A DNA stretch of 64,000 bases from Oidiodendron maius Zn (Eukaryota; Ascomycota; Leotiomycetes; Myxotrichaceae). The position numbers and the translations under genes are program-made. The stretch spans positions 620,001 to 684,000 of the forward strand of contig KN832876.1 in assembly GCA_000827325.1 (NCBI GenBank), written 5' to 3'. The notes under the pieces are model-generated. The model searched no databases. It saw only the letters and a program-made list of their open reading frames with translations, and was not told the origin of the DNA. Shown here in pieces: positions 12,002 to 24,989 of this stretch (the first letter of the stretch is position 1; every line of letters starts with the position of its first letter).

Positions 12002-13082
12002 ATACGAGATCATGATCAATTGGATTTCGCCTGTTAAAGAGAAGGCAAGCTGGGTTTAATACACGCTTTCACCCCGCGGCTAAGGAACGCAGGGTCTTTT
12101 ACAGTGTCTTACATGGGCAGATTAGCATAGCGCGGATATTCGCTGTCATGTACTTAAATTTGAAACGAGTAGATGAATTGCACTTTTTTGTACATACTGA
12201 TCAATCCGTGCCAAACATCATTACGTGCGGCCCCTGGCCGTAAACATCACAACACCTGTCCACTGAGTTTCCATTTCGCCCAAATTTACTATCTGCGTCT
12301 AATGTCGCCTCCTGAAACCTCCCCTCGATCATCGGTCCTCTTTGTCTTACTTGTTCTGTTCCAAATCTGGGACGAAGGTTCTGGCAACGTACTATATTCG
12401 AGTATTGGTGCAAAGTGTCTCGCTCGGTGAAGTCATCACCCCTGATCATGCCATCCCCCACATCCCCATATATCCAGGAACCACAGCATCGCAAAAAGTC
12501 TCCCGCCCCAGAAAGAAAACTTTTAGCGATTTCTTATTACCTCCCCGGTGACGATGTCTCAGTTTACATCATTAACACCTTGAAGACAGGGCGCGATACG
12601 TCTAGTCCCTGGATACCAAAGAAAGGGATTCACAAGTAGGAGTACGATACGACACCTTATTTGCTGCGGCCACTTCACGTTTCTCACCAAATTTCTCTCA
12701 AGGTTGATTTTCAGAACAGCGAACCACCTCTCCACAGGAGTTCTTATTCAATTTAGCGAAGCATACATATCCTCTCGCCAGGTTCTATGCTCGCCCAAAT
12801 GCATTGCCCCTTTGCGCAATTCGCCAGACTCATCTATTCCATATCCGAATTAGTCAATCAAAAAAATCCGCAGCCTTTTTTGATTCCATGATGCAACGCA
12901 TGACCCAAACCCGACGCCTGATGTGTGCGAACTCTTGTCCAATGCCAGTCCAGCGTTGCCCTGCTCCAATACACTCTGATCCAATAGTTCTCTCTTGCGG
13001 GGCATCACTTCTGTGTGTATGTTCGAGATAGTGCCTGGTAGGAAGCTCAGTGTATCACTTCCCTCTTAGACACAACTCTCAT
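12002..13082. other. Convergent 3' spacer between acyltransferase and eIF2A genes
   Basis: Both flanking genes end here, so the stretch should carry two 3' UTRs. Short frames occur on both strands, without motif or intron support. No repeat or RNA gene was recognised. Confidence 0.55.
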
Positions 13083-15260
13083 CTAACCCTCGCGCTCGAG
13101 CGCATCCAGCTCAGACTGCACCGCTGCTTTAGTTGCGATTTTCTTCATTTGCGTGTCCTCCAACTTCTCGCCACCTGCGAGGCGGAACTCGAGATCCTCA
13201 ATGGCGCGGATCTTCTTCTGCAGTCCGCGCAGCTTCTTTGCATTTGGGAAGCTACCGCCCGGAGATGTGATCGAGACCTCTGGCGCAGGACCCGGGGCAG
13301 ACTGTGCGGTATTCACGGACATATCGTTCATCTGGCTCACAGGAGCGCCATTCGATCCATTCGGTCCATTATAGCCGTTCTGCTTATTGCGCTGCGTGTT
13401 GCTACGTGGCCTCTGCTCACGCTGCTCTCGCTGCTGTGAAGGGGTGCGCATGTCCTGATAGTTCTTGGAGCGACTGCGCTGGTGCTCTCTTCTATCACGA
13501 CGCTCTGGGCTTCGCCCTTCACCACCTGTGTTAGGACCTTCAGTTGCAGTGCTCAACCCAGCAGCTTTGGCTTCTGCTTCTTTAGCCTTCTTGGCCTCGC
13601 GCTTCTTCTTGTTCTTTAGTGCCGCCTTCGATAAGGTCTCGTCACCCTCCGCAGCTCCTGGGATCCCGTTTGCGGGAGAGGCTCCTGGGGGAAGGTTGTT
13701 TACTGACTCGGCTCCGGGGACTGTCCGTCTGCCAAATCCATTGATATTGACGAGTGACGTGCCATTGCTGACGATATGCGCAGCCCCACCCTCATCTTCA
13801 CGCTTGAAATGCAACGGGGTTGAGGTGCCACGAGCGCCAGGCGGGCGATATGCACCAGCCGGCTTGGAAGGCGTCTTGACTGTAGTCAAGTATGCTAAAG
13901 CTGACGCGTGGGGAGTTGGAACGGGATGTAACGGATCGCCAGATGCAGCACTCTCAGCTGACTGAGGCCTCCAGGTAACATGATATAGTTCCACCATATC
14001 CTCGTTGTACACCAGGCCACCTCCGACGTGCCATAGCTTAACCCCATTGTCGACCCGCAGTCTCGGACTGGTCGTGGCAGTAAGAATGTACGTACTATTG
14101 GGACTCCACTCGCATACACTTGGGTTTCCACCCTCAATGGTACAGATCTTCTTGTAGTCCTTCTCAAGATCATAGATGTCCATTTGCCCTGCAAGGTTTC
14201 CAAAGCCCGCAATTAGGACAAAGCGACCTGTCGGCGAGAAGATGATTGTGTTTCGTGGACCCAGGGGAAAGTTGTATGTCGCAACTGCTCTCTGGTTAAA
14301 TATGGTGGTCTTGGCAGGCATGTACCCATAAACCACTCCAAACTCTTTAGAGTTCGGAGACCAAGACACATCATGGATTGGGCCTTCCTTGTCCAAGGTT
14401 ACCCTCGAATCAAAGCCGCCATTTGCGCTCAGAACATATAGCGTCGTCTCTCCATAATAACTCTTACCCGTCTTATCGACCTCAGTCTGCGCGAGCACGA
14501 TCAAAGTTGTACCAAGTTGATTCCACTTCAGCTGGACCTTGTCGCCCTTGAAGAATGTCTTCTGCGATACGGGGGTGCCGAACTGAGGGACATTGAAAAT
14601 TTTCACAGTGGCTGGAAGGCCCTATTAAGCAGTGAGTTTCAGCACAATTGGAGGTAAGGGAGAGTATAAAGCTACCTTGCGTTCTGGAATGAATATAGCT
14701 ATAGTATGATTGCTGCCAGGGGAAATCGCAAAATCCGCAACGCCTTCGGCGCGTAGCTTGTTCCAGACCTTGCTTAAGTCGCCACTTTCATAGAATTGGA
14801 CCTCGTTGGTGACGACTCGAGCGCAGTAAGCTTCGTCATACGTGTATTGTAAGTTCCAGCCTGTCTGGGACTTCTGCACGAACCTCCCTACGACCTGCTT
14901 CTCGGTGCCGGGAGGCACCTCCTCGACGGTGCGCCAGACCTTGAGGTTCTTGACAGCATCGCCGGCCTCGTCTTTCGACGGCCTTTCCCAGGTGATGATG
15001 TAGGAGCCACGGGGCGAGAAGCCCAGCTCGTAGACGTTCGGGGTGGGGAGAGTGGTGATGACGTGTCCGACAGAGGCGTCGACAACAGTCACGCCCTCAT
15101 TAGACGCCCAGGCAAAGTACTGCCCACAGGGCGAGTAGGTGCAACAGCGGGAATTGCCTTCCGGTTTCTTAAATCCAGGCAAAGGCTCATAGACAGGCGC
15201 CGCATCCACGATGCCGATCCCCTTGAGTGTTCGATAGGCAAACTGCGGCGGAGAGGCCAT
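13083..15260 (-). CDS. Eukaryotic translation initiation factor eIF2A
   Basis: Two exons, 15260-14676 and 14621-13083, separated by a 54-base GT-AG intron, give 707 residues. The first 430 or so form the eIF2A beta-propeller: CTYSPCGQYFAWASNEGV, VYELGFSPRGSYIITWERP, DVSWSPNSKEFGVVYGYMP, NTIIFSPTGRFVLIAGFGNL and NPSVCEWSPNSTYILTATTS are successive WD-like blades. A low-complexity linker rich in Gly, Arg, Gln and Ser follows. A lysine-rich run (LSKAALKNKKKREAKKAKEA) precedes a C-terminal coiled helix, KKLRGLQKKIRAIEDLEFRL. eIF2A is a non-canonical initiation factor that can deliver initiator tRNA to the 40S subunit; the yeast homologue is non-essential. Splicing joins PERK to GLPATVKIFNVPQFGTPVS in frame. 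Confidence 0.93.
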
Positions 15261-16163
15261 GACTACTGAAAGCCACAGAGAACTCGTCGGCGCAGGTTGG
15301 GGACGATGGACTTCTTGTATCGGGGGCAGGTCGCGCGACTTGAACGAGCTTCGCGATCCTTATGTAGTGGCGTGGTCGTTGGTTCGGGGGTGATGGGCAA
15401 GCGGTGTCCAATGCAAAAAGCGTCTGCAGGCGGTGAGACCAGTACAGCAGCTCGAGACAGAGGGGATAAAATTGTCAGACCGACAGCCACACGCGGAGGA
15501 GACGACGAGCAAGAAGGGCCCAAGGGATGATTGACTTGACACGGGTGGACGGAGAGATTGGCAGGCACCGTGGATTGGAGGCGTGGGGGAGGAAAAGAAA
15601 GGAAGAGGAAGCGAACGAATTTTGTGCGGTCGTGATTTTTAGCCCGCCGCAACGCTGCGGCACGCGCTAAAAAGTGCCGACGTCGAGGCTCGGCAGCGCC
15701 GGTTCTAGACGCAGCAGGGCGAGAAGAGAAGGAATTGGAAGGTAAAAGAGATGGAAGACATAATGATAACATAAAGTGTACGTGGATGCTCGATCTCGTT
15801 ACTAGGGTCGTCTTACGGAGGATCATATAGAGCCAGAGACTGGGCCGTCGCTTTTTATATTGCACCAAAAGGGCGTAGGGCGGGTTTGCGTAGGGCTCTG
15901 TTCCCTTATGCGCTGTCATCAATCGAAATTCTCCGTCATCGCATCTTTCCAGCCTCGTCTGATCGTCCCGTAAGGCTGAACGAGGCTGTACCGTGCCCAT
16001 AACATACGGCGGGATTCCTATTCATAGCCCACAAACAGCACACAACCTACCATTGCCAGCCACCGGACCAGCGAGCTTGCTCATTAAATGGTACAATTAC
16101 ATTATATCCAATAATCCATCTATGCTTTTTGGTATATATGCGTATACATATGCAATGCTTCCT
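15261..16163. promoter_or_regulatory. eIF2A upstream region and 3' flank of the MFS gene
   Basis: About 0.9 kb. The half next to eIF2A should be its promoter and leader; it reads as G/A-rich on the plus strand, so C/T-rich on the gene's own strand. The half next to the transporter is its 3' UTR. Overlapping frames on both strands lack motifs and are rejected as genes. Confidence 0.5.
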
Positions 16164-18205
16164 CTATATCTCCTCTTCCTTCGTCGCCCTTGTTGTCGTC
16201 ACTCCTGTCTCCTTGTCGGTACCAACCTCTCCTGCCTCATCCACCATTGCGGCCTCACCCCTCTCCATCGCTTCTCTTCTTTCTCGCTGCTTCTTTGCCT
16301 TCGCTGCTCGCCTCTCGCTTCGCTCCTGATCGTTCCTGAGCTGGCGGATCATGGGACTCCGCTTCCGGATGCCCTCTCCCCACTTGTAGAACACGAAGGG
16401 GATGGGGATCAGTGCTACCTGCACTAAGCCAAGAAGAGTGCCGGCCCACTGCGGCGTCAGCTTGGCATACATGGCCGGACCGGCCAAGGGGAGAGTCCCG
16501 CCCATGAGCGAACGGCAGACCGCATTTCCAGCGAGAGCCGACGCCGCGTAGATCCCATAACATCCAGCAAGGTAGTTCGACGAATATATGAAGACGAGCG
16601 AGTTACCCGCACCAAATGGGATCCCAGAGAGAATGGGCCAGATCCAATGGATGGTTACGGGGACGGATGTCCACGAGAACCAAAGTTGCCCTATCGGGCA
16701 GAGGAAGCAGGCGACGCAGATGATGGAGATGGAGGCTTCCGGAGGCACGCGCCCAGTATCTGGGTCTTTTCGGTGGGAGTTTACATATCTTCGGGCCAGT
16801 GGCTCGGACACAATTGCTAGGATTGTGCCCACTGCGATGCCCACGAATGAGAGGCCTGTGATCCCTTCTGACCATCCCCTTATATCGGTGTATATAAGAG
16901 GATATGCCACGAAGCACAAATAAAGGATACCATAAATGACTGCAATGTACGCGTTAAAACACCACAATATGGGTTCAGTGCCAAGTAAGATGAGGGGTCT
17001 AATAAGATTGACTCTTAGGATTTCCAAGACTGAACTTCTCTCGTCATATCTATCCATTAAGTCAGTGTCTGCTGTTGTCTCAGAATATAGAACAAGCATA
17101 CCGAGACCACCACCGCTCATCTCCCGTCTCATTTCTCATCTTTGCTGCCTTGTTCTGTAGAAGGCGGGGCGCGTATGTCTCTTTCATCGTAGCACATAGT
17201 ACACAAGCGCAGCCGGATAATATCGTTATAATCCAATTCGACCACCTCCAACCGAGGTATTCTGATACAAAGCCACCTATCAATGGTCCTGTAATCTGTT
17301 ATCATTATTGAACCCTAGAGCGTGGTCTTAAAGTGTCGACGTACCTGTGACAGGCCCATTCAAGGGAGCTATGCTCCATACAGAAATAGCCAGGGCCCGA
17401 TAATTCTCGTGTGTTATATCGGCGACGGTTCCTGGGGCATTCGAAACCATGGCGGCGCCTGCAAATCCTCTGTTGAACAAATTTCAGATGCAAATCTTTG
17501 GAAGAGATGATGTGACACTTACCCGAGAAAGCGCATGCCCTGAACCTGCGCGAGGCTTTTTGATAATGCACAAGGGAGAGTTGTTATACAAAAGAAAAGT
17601 AGAGCAGCTATATATACTGGTTCTCTCCCATAAATCTCGCTCACGGGTGCTAGAACCAGACTTCCAACTGCTAAGCCGATCATATATGTTGTCACGCCTA
17701 GGGTCGCAACCGTTTCACTGTGTTCATTGAACTCCTTCATCATACCTGGCATCGAGCTAGTATAACTGGTACTGTAAAGCACTGTTGTCCATGTCGCGAA
17801 ACTGACAAATCCTAGTACCATTGCACGATACCAGACTGGCCAATTGTGCGGATCTTGTGGATCATCGGCCTCAAAGTCGACTTCAAATGAGCTTGGTCTT
17901 GAGGCACTGGTCAAAACAGATGCCTTCGTAATCGTACATGTCAAATCCGGGCCACACATGGTATTAGTGATCTCTGGAACAGAGATAAGCTGTGTGTCTC
18001 TGCACCGATTTGCTGGTAAGGCATGTCGTCTCGACGAAAGACTATCACGATCGACTTCAACCGAGTCTTCAGATGAGTGGCAGGAGTTTGCTCGCATGTG
18101 CTCCCTTTTCTCCACATCGGCTGTGGAGCTGGTCATGTGTGATGTTGGTGATTCTGCAGCATCTTCACGATAATGTTCTTTTTCAGGGTCTCTGAAGTCA
18201 GCCAT
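16164..18205 (-). CDS. MFS transporter, drug:H+ antiporter-1 (DHA1) type
   Basis: Exons 18205-17523, 17469-17345, 17288-17102 and 17049-16164 give 626 residues. The first 120 are a hydrophilic, Ser/Asp/Glu-rich cytosolic tail. Transport helices start at WYRAMVLGFVSFATWTTVLY. Motif A appears as LAPVSEIYGREPVY between helices 2 and 3, and the antiporter motif C region reads SIAPLNGPVTGPLIGGF, spread over an exon junction. These mark a 12-helix DHA1 antiporter of the Bcr/CflA-like group, usually plasma-membrane exporters of drugs or polyamines. The third intron joins WWSR to YDERSSVLEILRV, a normal family sequence. The C-terminus is a charged Arg/Lys/Glu tail (RSERRAAKAKKQRERREAME). The substrate cannot be told from sequence. 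Confidence 0.92.
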
Positions 18206-19239
18206 GGTAGAAACTAACCCAAAGAGTTCGTATCTTCAAGCACTTCTGAACAGAAACGACCCCACTCTTATATTATCTCTGACCTCGGCTGCTCAGTCCT
18301 TGAAGTTAATGGGTGCATGCAAAAACTTCTGAGTCCTAACTGGGCACCACCAACGGAGCTAATGAAATAGACATAGGAATTGAGGCTATAGGTACGAGAT
18401 AGATGATTCACTCATGAAGTTAAGAGCCAAAGGAGAAGGGAGTGAAAATTCAAAGCGCCGGTAGTGGGATACCCGCTCTTAAAAAAGCGGGAGAACATCG
18501 CCCTTAGCCGGCATCATAGACCACCAACCTCGACCAGTCCCCAGTGAAGCCCCGCTATGGCTCCCGACCTGTACAGCGGGCCATATCCGTGAACGGCTAA
18601 CGCTCTCAGCTTGCTCATCGTAGAGTTGAAGCAAGAGGCACCGGCTCTCATTGGAGGCTGAACCTAGCAAGAGTGGCATGCATGCCATTCGGGTAGACGG
18701 CACATCGAAAGCGCAGAAAGCTTCCAGCCAAGCAACTATCAAGGGGCCAAGGGCAGACAGGAGGGCCTTGAGCCAACCTTTGCCTCTCAGCGCCCAAGGT
18801 TATACCAGTCTGGCGGTGTGCCAGTTTCGGGTTGTGTGTTGCACCCCAAGGATGGGATGTGAGTCTAGATCTATATGAGGGGTGGCTGGTGGTTGTGGAG
18901 TGTAAATCGCCTTTGCTGATGCTGCACTCACTGTACAGATGACTAAAACCAACTTGAGTAGCTTTGGTTTGAGAAAAGCACGCGATGCGGCACTTTGCAG
19001 GGGAGCAGGAATGCCCTTGCTCTGAGATGCCCACCTAAAGTAGGTACGGTTGAAGCGATCACGTGGTAGCAGTGCATGGCAGAATTACCTGACACTTGTG
19101 GATACCTTAGGCAGGACGCGAGACGCGACGGAATAATTGTTTGACGACATCTCTAAGGGAGAGCATTCTTCCCAGCTAAGGAGCTTGGGACAAGAGCTCA
19201 TTCCCCAAAGGCACATCTCCAGGACATCGTATCCTCACA
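18206..19239. promoter_or_regulatory. Divergent intergenic region between MFS transporter and Nup37-like genes
   Basis: About 1 kb separating two outward-facing starts, so it should hold both promoters. Short frames are present on both strands but none has motifs or a plausible exon structure. No repeat noted. Confidence 0.5.
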
Positions 19240-21183
19240 ATGGCGCCGAGCTTTTCGTGTCCACGCATCTTGAAGAACAAGCAAAATACACAGCTGAGGT
19301 TGGCTCCGACTTCAAATTGTCCGCTTCAAGTTACTTATTGACCTGCTTTTTCTAGCTACGAATTACCGCATCGCATCTACACTGCCAAAGTCTATCCGAT
19401 ACAATCCTCGAATGGCTCATCGGTCATCATCTACGGACATGAACAAGGTGTGAGGATTGTCTGGAGGGGCGGCAGATCTTTCAAGCCTCCTGCACCACCG
19501 ACGGCAGCAGCTAACAAGAAATCAAATGGCGCCAATAACGTTATAAGCTTGGACTCAGAAGATGAGGGACCAACAGCTCAAGCTTTTCAGGATACTCCAG
19601 AGTTTGAAGATGAGGAGGAGGAGATCGATGACTCACGACCATACCCAGAGACACTACAAACTCTTGACCTACACTTCGGAACCGACGTTCTATATCTTTC
19701 CCTATTACCCGCTTCGATATTAGGGGCTAGTGGCCCAAAGTGGCAGCATCTTACTGTTTTGAAGCAGAAGATTGTGTTTACTGCGGCTTGCGCCGATAAT
19801 CTCGTCCGATTAGTTACCCTACCCCTTACTCCGCCGTCGCCAACAAGCAAAGCACGGCCAGAAATTCAATCCAACTTTGCGCTGGCCAATGTCGGAAATG
19901 GGAGCTGGGGCGAGACTGTTAGACTCCTGGGTGGGCATCAGAAGCCTTCTGATGGAGTTGCGATGACATTGGACTTTACACATAACACTCCAGATAATGG
20001 CGAACCTGATGCGACTTCCGGTACGAATATAGTGGTCGCATCCCATTCACGAGAGATGAAAGGTTTATTATTACTATATCGAGTGCCTATATCTTCAGCG
20101 AGCCCTCACTTCGAGCCATTTCAAACCGTATATCTGCCTACACCAGCACGATCAATCTCATTCAACCCGTCACTTTCAGGACAACGATCACACCATCTTC
20201 TAGTTGCAAATGCCACTGGAGCATGCCGAATCTACGATTTCAAATTAGTGACTCGAAGTCCAGGGTCGGAGGATCAAGTGCCAGAGAACTCTGTTGAACA
20301 AGGAACTTGGTTGATTTCCCTGTACCCAGGATTTCAAAATAGCAAAGGCGATACACTTGCATCGCAATACATGGGTGCGCATGCTGGTTTCGGCAGGAAG
20401 ACTATCATCGATGCTAAATGGGTCTCGGGGGGTAAAGCAATCGTGATCTTACTCAATGACGGAGAGTGGGGCGTCTGGGATATCGATGGTGTTGGCCCAG
20501 GAGCATCACAAGGCTTACTAGGTCACCAGAGTATTAAAGGCGGATCGTTAACAGAGTTCAGTATATCCGGGTTCGTTGACGGCAACACCAAGTCAAGAAG
20601 CTCCGGTACGCAACAAGTATCGGGGTCAAAGTTCGTCCCAATGACCCCAGGCACGCGCAAATCAATAGAGCCTTTTGGCGGAAAAGGACTGAGTGGGCCA
20701 ATGTGTGGTCAAATATCCGTTGCCGAAGTACCGTCAAGCTCGCCTACGAATTCGGCTGAGGATTCTATCGTATTCTGGCTTGGGGAATCATTTACCGTCA
20801 TACCTAGCCTGACCAAATATTGGACCGCCAATGCCCGGATATCCACCTCGGGGAATCCTTTGAATAGCACACCAAGCGCACGTGCAACTAAACTCGAGAG
20901 TGTTAATCTTCAAGGGGAGCGCTGCTCGGGTATCGACCAGATTGTGAAGAACAATTTTTCGACAGGGCTGCCTTCAGATATTCTAATCCTAGGCGAACAT
21001 CGATTCACAATTCTTACGGCTGGACAAGCAAAGGCGCTCTTCCAATCCACGGGACAGTTGGCACTCGTAGAGAGACCAGCCATTGGAGAGCTGGATGTCG
21101 TCGGAATAGACCAGGCGTTATTGAGAATGGAGAATGGGAGCGCTAATGGTTTTGGCGCCAAGATGAAGGGAATCGTGCGCTGA
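19240..21183 (+). CDS. WD40-like nucleoporin, probable Nup37
   Basis: Two exons, 19240-19298 and 19356-21183, encode 628 residues. The short first exon ends in NTQL and splices to (S)YELPHRIYTAKVYPIQSSNG; the donor is a weak GTTGGC. The body looks like a divergent beta-propeller (SVIIYGHEQGVRIVWRGG, VFTAACADNLVRLVTLPL, KWVSGGKAIVILLNDGEWGV). It is interrupted by an acidic insert (about residues 60-95, DSEDEG and EDEEEEIDDSRPYPE). This pattern matches, from memory, the Nup37 proteins of filamentous ascomycetes, which are peripheral members of the Nup84/Nup107 Y-complex of the nuclear pore. Recognition rests on overall pattern rather than on a catalytic motif, so another WD-repeat scaffold remains possible. 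Confidence 0.65.
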
Positions 21184-22870
21184 CACTCCCATTTTATTAT
21201 TTATAACAAATCTGATACCCCGCTAAACAAAGCTAATAGGAGACATGACATTTCATCTTCCGTGACATCTTGCACCCCTCTCCCTTCTCTTTTAGCCAAC
21301 CGTCTCACATTTTGAAATAGCTTCTCTCATTCATGCAAAGATTCGCAAGGCAAGGTGGAGTACAAGGCGAGATCCATCCTTGAAACTCTGTATTCCATGC
21401 GAGACATTAACCTCCCTGCCTCTGGGCTTAAGGGGGACGGTAGCTGGGACCTGCGTTCATCAGCCAAGGCTCAGAGCGTGTGGAGGCTGTCGGGGCAGAT
21501 ATCTATTACCACTAGTCGTCTCGGAAATCTCGTATGGGAGGACCCGTTGCTAGTGGCTTATAACGACTGCTACATATACGATGCAGCACATTTGTGTCTG
21601 TATTACTATTTTAGTACATTATTTGAAACCGATTCGGTCGACCCGGGAACCAATTGTGTGTTGCGTAACTCCATGCTTAATAGGAAACTCGATATCAACT
21701 GCCCATTCTTTAAGTAGTAGTCATCCCGGGTTTACATTTAAAATATACGATAGTGTTTCGCATGCTTAAAATAATTTACCGCAAAAAAAGTTGCCTCTGG
21801 CATGGACCGCTGCATTGGACTGCTCGTATGTCGACGAAAAATTAGATGCCCTAAGCGCATTGTCGATTTAAGCTTAACTGCCAAAAACTCGACGTTTGGT
21901 GGTACAATGGCTCCGAGATAGGCAAGTCTCACTGTCAAACATTAGCAAACATTCATCCCATAGCTTTTGCGCTATCGTATTTCTCGAGTGCAAATATCTC
22001 CATAGTTCTTGTTCCCACATGCCATCTAAGCATGATTCTCCTACGTATCTACAAATGTGATTTTGGTAGACCACACTTATTCATACATATCTTCTGTTGC
22101 TTAATTCATACTTTAAGCCGACCCGACATACCGTAGAAGATATTATTCCCTGCTCTATCATTTATCGGCTTTGTTATTATGGTAGCTCGTGACGAGACCT
22201 AAATCTTGAGCCTGCAGATGGCGTTTAGACCGCTTCTGGGAAACGACAGCCCGGTATTAGAAGTGGCGGTTGAGTAATTGTGGCACGGCCTGTCGGCTAT
22301 TGCGGCCCCCCAGTAATGTACATGTCATTCAACAGCACATGCATTCTGCCGTGGGTGCAGCAAACACACTTGCATACATACGAGGCAAGTTTGATGGGTC
22401 AACCTCTAGCAGCCCCTGGGATTGGGTGTGCAGCACTCGCGGGGCGCGCCATAAAGCCCATCATCAGGGTGCAGATTCCATCGGCCCTGGGAATAATTGG
22501 GCAACCTTGGTCAAGGGGCTTGCTGATCGCCTCATAATTTGGCGGGAAAGTGATTGTTGAAAAGCGACAGGTCTGGGCTTGTGGCTTCATCCGCCACGAT
22601 AAGGGATTCGAAGCCCACCTTCTCCTATTCTTCCCAGTACCACTGGCAGAAACGCGACGGGTCCGTACAGTAGCTTGGCCGAATCATAGAAGCTTCTCAA
22701 GGACCCCACTAGGAAGCCAATGCTCGTGAGCACCAGCCCCAGCAACTCTCATACAACGCCGCGCTCCACGCCGCCTGCATGGCGCAGAAGCAACAAGGTC
22801 GCTAAAAGACTCGTGTCACAATATGATATCTCAATGATTCCTCACGACGAGCCACGCACATTTTGAGTCC
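21184..22870. other. Spacer between Nup37-like and methyltransferase genes
   Basis: About 1.7 kb with no supported gene. A 120-codon frame at 21355-21717 has no recognisable motif and no splice partners. The 3' UTR of the upstream gene and the promoter of the methyltransferase must lie here. No tRNA-like sequence or clear repeat was seen. Confidence 0.5.
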
Positions 22871-24522
22871 ATGATGGCTTCCAATACAGAGGGCCAGCCA
22901 GCGACGGCAGCGCAGCCCACGGACGTCGTTGGGCAACCGACTTGGGAGAATGAAACCACACCCTCACTGCCGTCGGTCGACAGCGAGCTGGATGCTGTGA
23001 GTACGATGGTACTGAATTGCGCGGGCCAACCCGCCTTTCCGTCATTTCCGGGCGCCCTCATCTTCTCCAGCTGACCGGAAAACTGACAGAATGATGGGGA
23101 TTCTGGGCTTGGCGGCATGAGCGTGAGGTGCGTGGATCCTAATAACCTACTCTCTATTCTCGTCTTAGGACCCCCATTAAAGGCTGAGGCTGATGCTGTA
23201 CGGCAGAACGTCGACCGCGTCGTTGCGATCGAGCATTTACGAGCACGTCGAAGAGAACGGACGGACGTATCATCGGTACAAGCAGGGCAGTAAGTCGGTC
23301 TTTGTGTTCTCGCTTAACCCCACTCCCGCTTGCTTCAGGGTCTAATCGAACTCTATCACTGGTAGAATATCTCTTGCCAAATGACGAGGTTGGTGCATTG
23401 CAGGCGGGATATGTACACTTAATTCTTCGGTGTCTAACGTCTAGGTGGCCGAGCAACAGCAAGAGCAAGAAAGATTAGGTGCGGAGGACCTTCTCTAGAG
23501 TTGCTGTGCTTCAAGGCTAATGGGCAGCCTAAGACTTACAACATGCCTTGTTTAAGGTGACACTCAGTGGAAAGTTATATTTGGCTCCCATCAACCCGAA
23601 TCTTCAGAATGTACTTGATATAGCAACTGGTGAGATGTCATGCGATGCACCTATGTTTTTAGGTCTGACTCCTATCAGGAACGGGAATATGGGCTATCGA
23701 ATTCGGTACGTACCTGAAAACCAGCTTCAGGCAAGCCAACCCTACCCTGACCAGCTTCACAGCGAATGAGCACCCATCTGCCCGCGTCCTCGGAACAGAT
23801 CTGAGCGCGATTCAGCCATTATAGTCTGTTCTCCCCCCTAGCATCTCGTGGGATACTGCTAATTTGATAGCGTGCCGCCCAACTGCCATTTCGAGATCGA
23901 CGATGCGGAGGACGAGTGGATCTTCAGTGAGAAGTTCGAGTATATCCACGGCCGTGCACTCTTCACTTGTTTCAAAGACCCCAAGCAGGTTGTTGCCGAG
24001 GCCTTTAAATGCCTTCAGCCAGGAGGATACCTTGAGCTACAAGATATGGCTTTCCCGTTCCAGTACATCGGCGAGTCTCCAAAGGACTCTGCGGTGTACA
24101 AATGGAACGAGATACTAATTGCAGGTGCTGCGAAGGGTGGTCGCCCATGGACGAATGTGCAGTACTATAGACAATATATGGAGGAGGTCGGACTCGTAGA
24201 CATTGTTGAAAAGACATTCTACTGGCCGACGAGCGTCTGGGCAAGGGGCCAGTACTTTAAGGATGTGGCCATGTTCTTCCAGGAGGATTTACTCAACGCT
24301 CTCGAAGGAGTGAGCCTTAAGGTAATGGGACTCATGGGCTGGTCAGTCGAAGAAATCTTGGTGTTCCTGGCAAGTGTGAGAGAGGATATCAAGGACACCT
24401 CCATACATGCTTATTTACCCATGTAAGTTTCTCTAAGCTGCAATACAAGATGTTGCTGATCAATTCACAGAAAGGTATTATACGGGAGAAAGCCGCTCGA
24501 GCCCGAAGCTTCGCCTGCTTAA
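22871..24522 (+). CDS. LaeA-like SAM-dependent methyltransferase
   Basis: Ten exons: 22871-22996, 23090-23127, 23207-23289, 23366-23388, 23445-23478, 23534-23629, 23679-23705, 23763-23823, 23871-24422 and 24471-24522, total 363 residues. Only this fine splicing restores the family sequence in order: YEHVEENGRTYHRYKQGKYL, LPNDE, ERLDLQHALFKVTLSGKLYL, SAM motif I VLDIATGTGIWAIEF, then GTDLSAIQPLYVPPNCHFEI and the post-motif region FKCLQPGGYLELQD. The C-terminus reads YGRKPLEPEASPA. These are hallmarks of the large fungal LaeA/UMTA-like methyltransferase family. LaeA itself is a nuclear regulator of secondary metabolism, but most paralogues have unknown substrates. Four exons are under 40 bases. 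The intron at 23824 uses donor GTCTGT. The gene appears intact despite looking broken in a plain frame scan. The next gene downstream is a GFA-domain protein on the same strand. Confidence 0.88.
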
Positions 24523-24989
24523 CCCCAGAGCCTCAGAATCCGACGAGCCATGCCAAGCTCAAAGTATCATTCCCGTTGAAACTGGTGTACGAGGCGAGAG
24601 CTAAAATTATAGTATGTACATTTAGGCTCCTAGATCTCTCTTGTGGCAGTGGAGATCATCTTCAAGATGTTATTATTGACCTTATCGCAGCAGGGTAAGC
24701 AGTTGAGGGTACCCATGGGTTGGGTATGGAAGATGATTGGACAAGAAGACAACAAAGCTATATATTAAATACGATGAATATAATTCCGTCTATGAATCCT
24801 ATTTCATGAGTAATTCTAAGTGGATAACAGAACATTACCAGGGACGCGTCACATGGCTGCCACTCGACGGGCCGCCGGATCGAACCGCGGAGTATCGGGA
24901 TCATTAACATCACCGTCAAAGATGGGATGTAGATAAAGGGCCTTAGCTCTACGGCTTAAGTCAAGATTTAGATGGTCGTTTTGTAACCT
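24523..24989. other. Short spacer between methyltransferase and GFA genes
   Basis: About 470 bases between two same-strand genes, holding the 3' end of the first and the promoter of the second. I see no feature in it. Confidence 0.5.

Noticed and set aside
21355-21717. 120-codon frame downstream of the Nup37-like gene
   Set aside because: No recognisable motif, no signal peptide, no splice partners.
23207-23870. Reading the methyltransferase as a pseudogene
   Set aside because: First impression from scattered frames; consistent short introns restore every conserved block.
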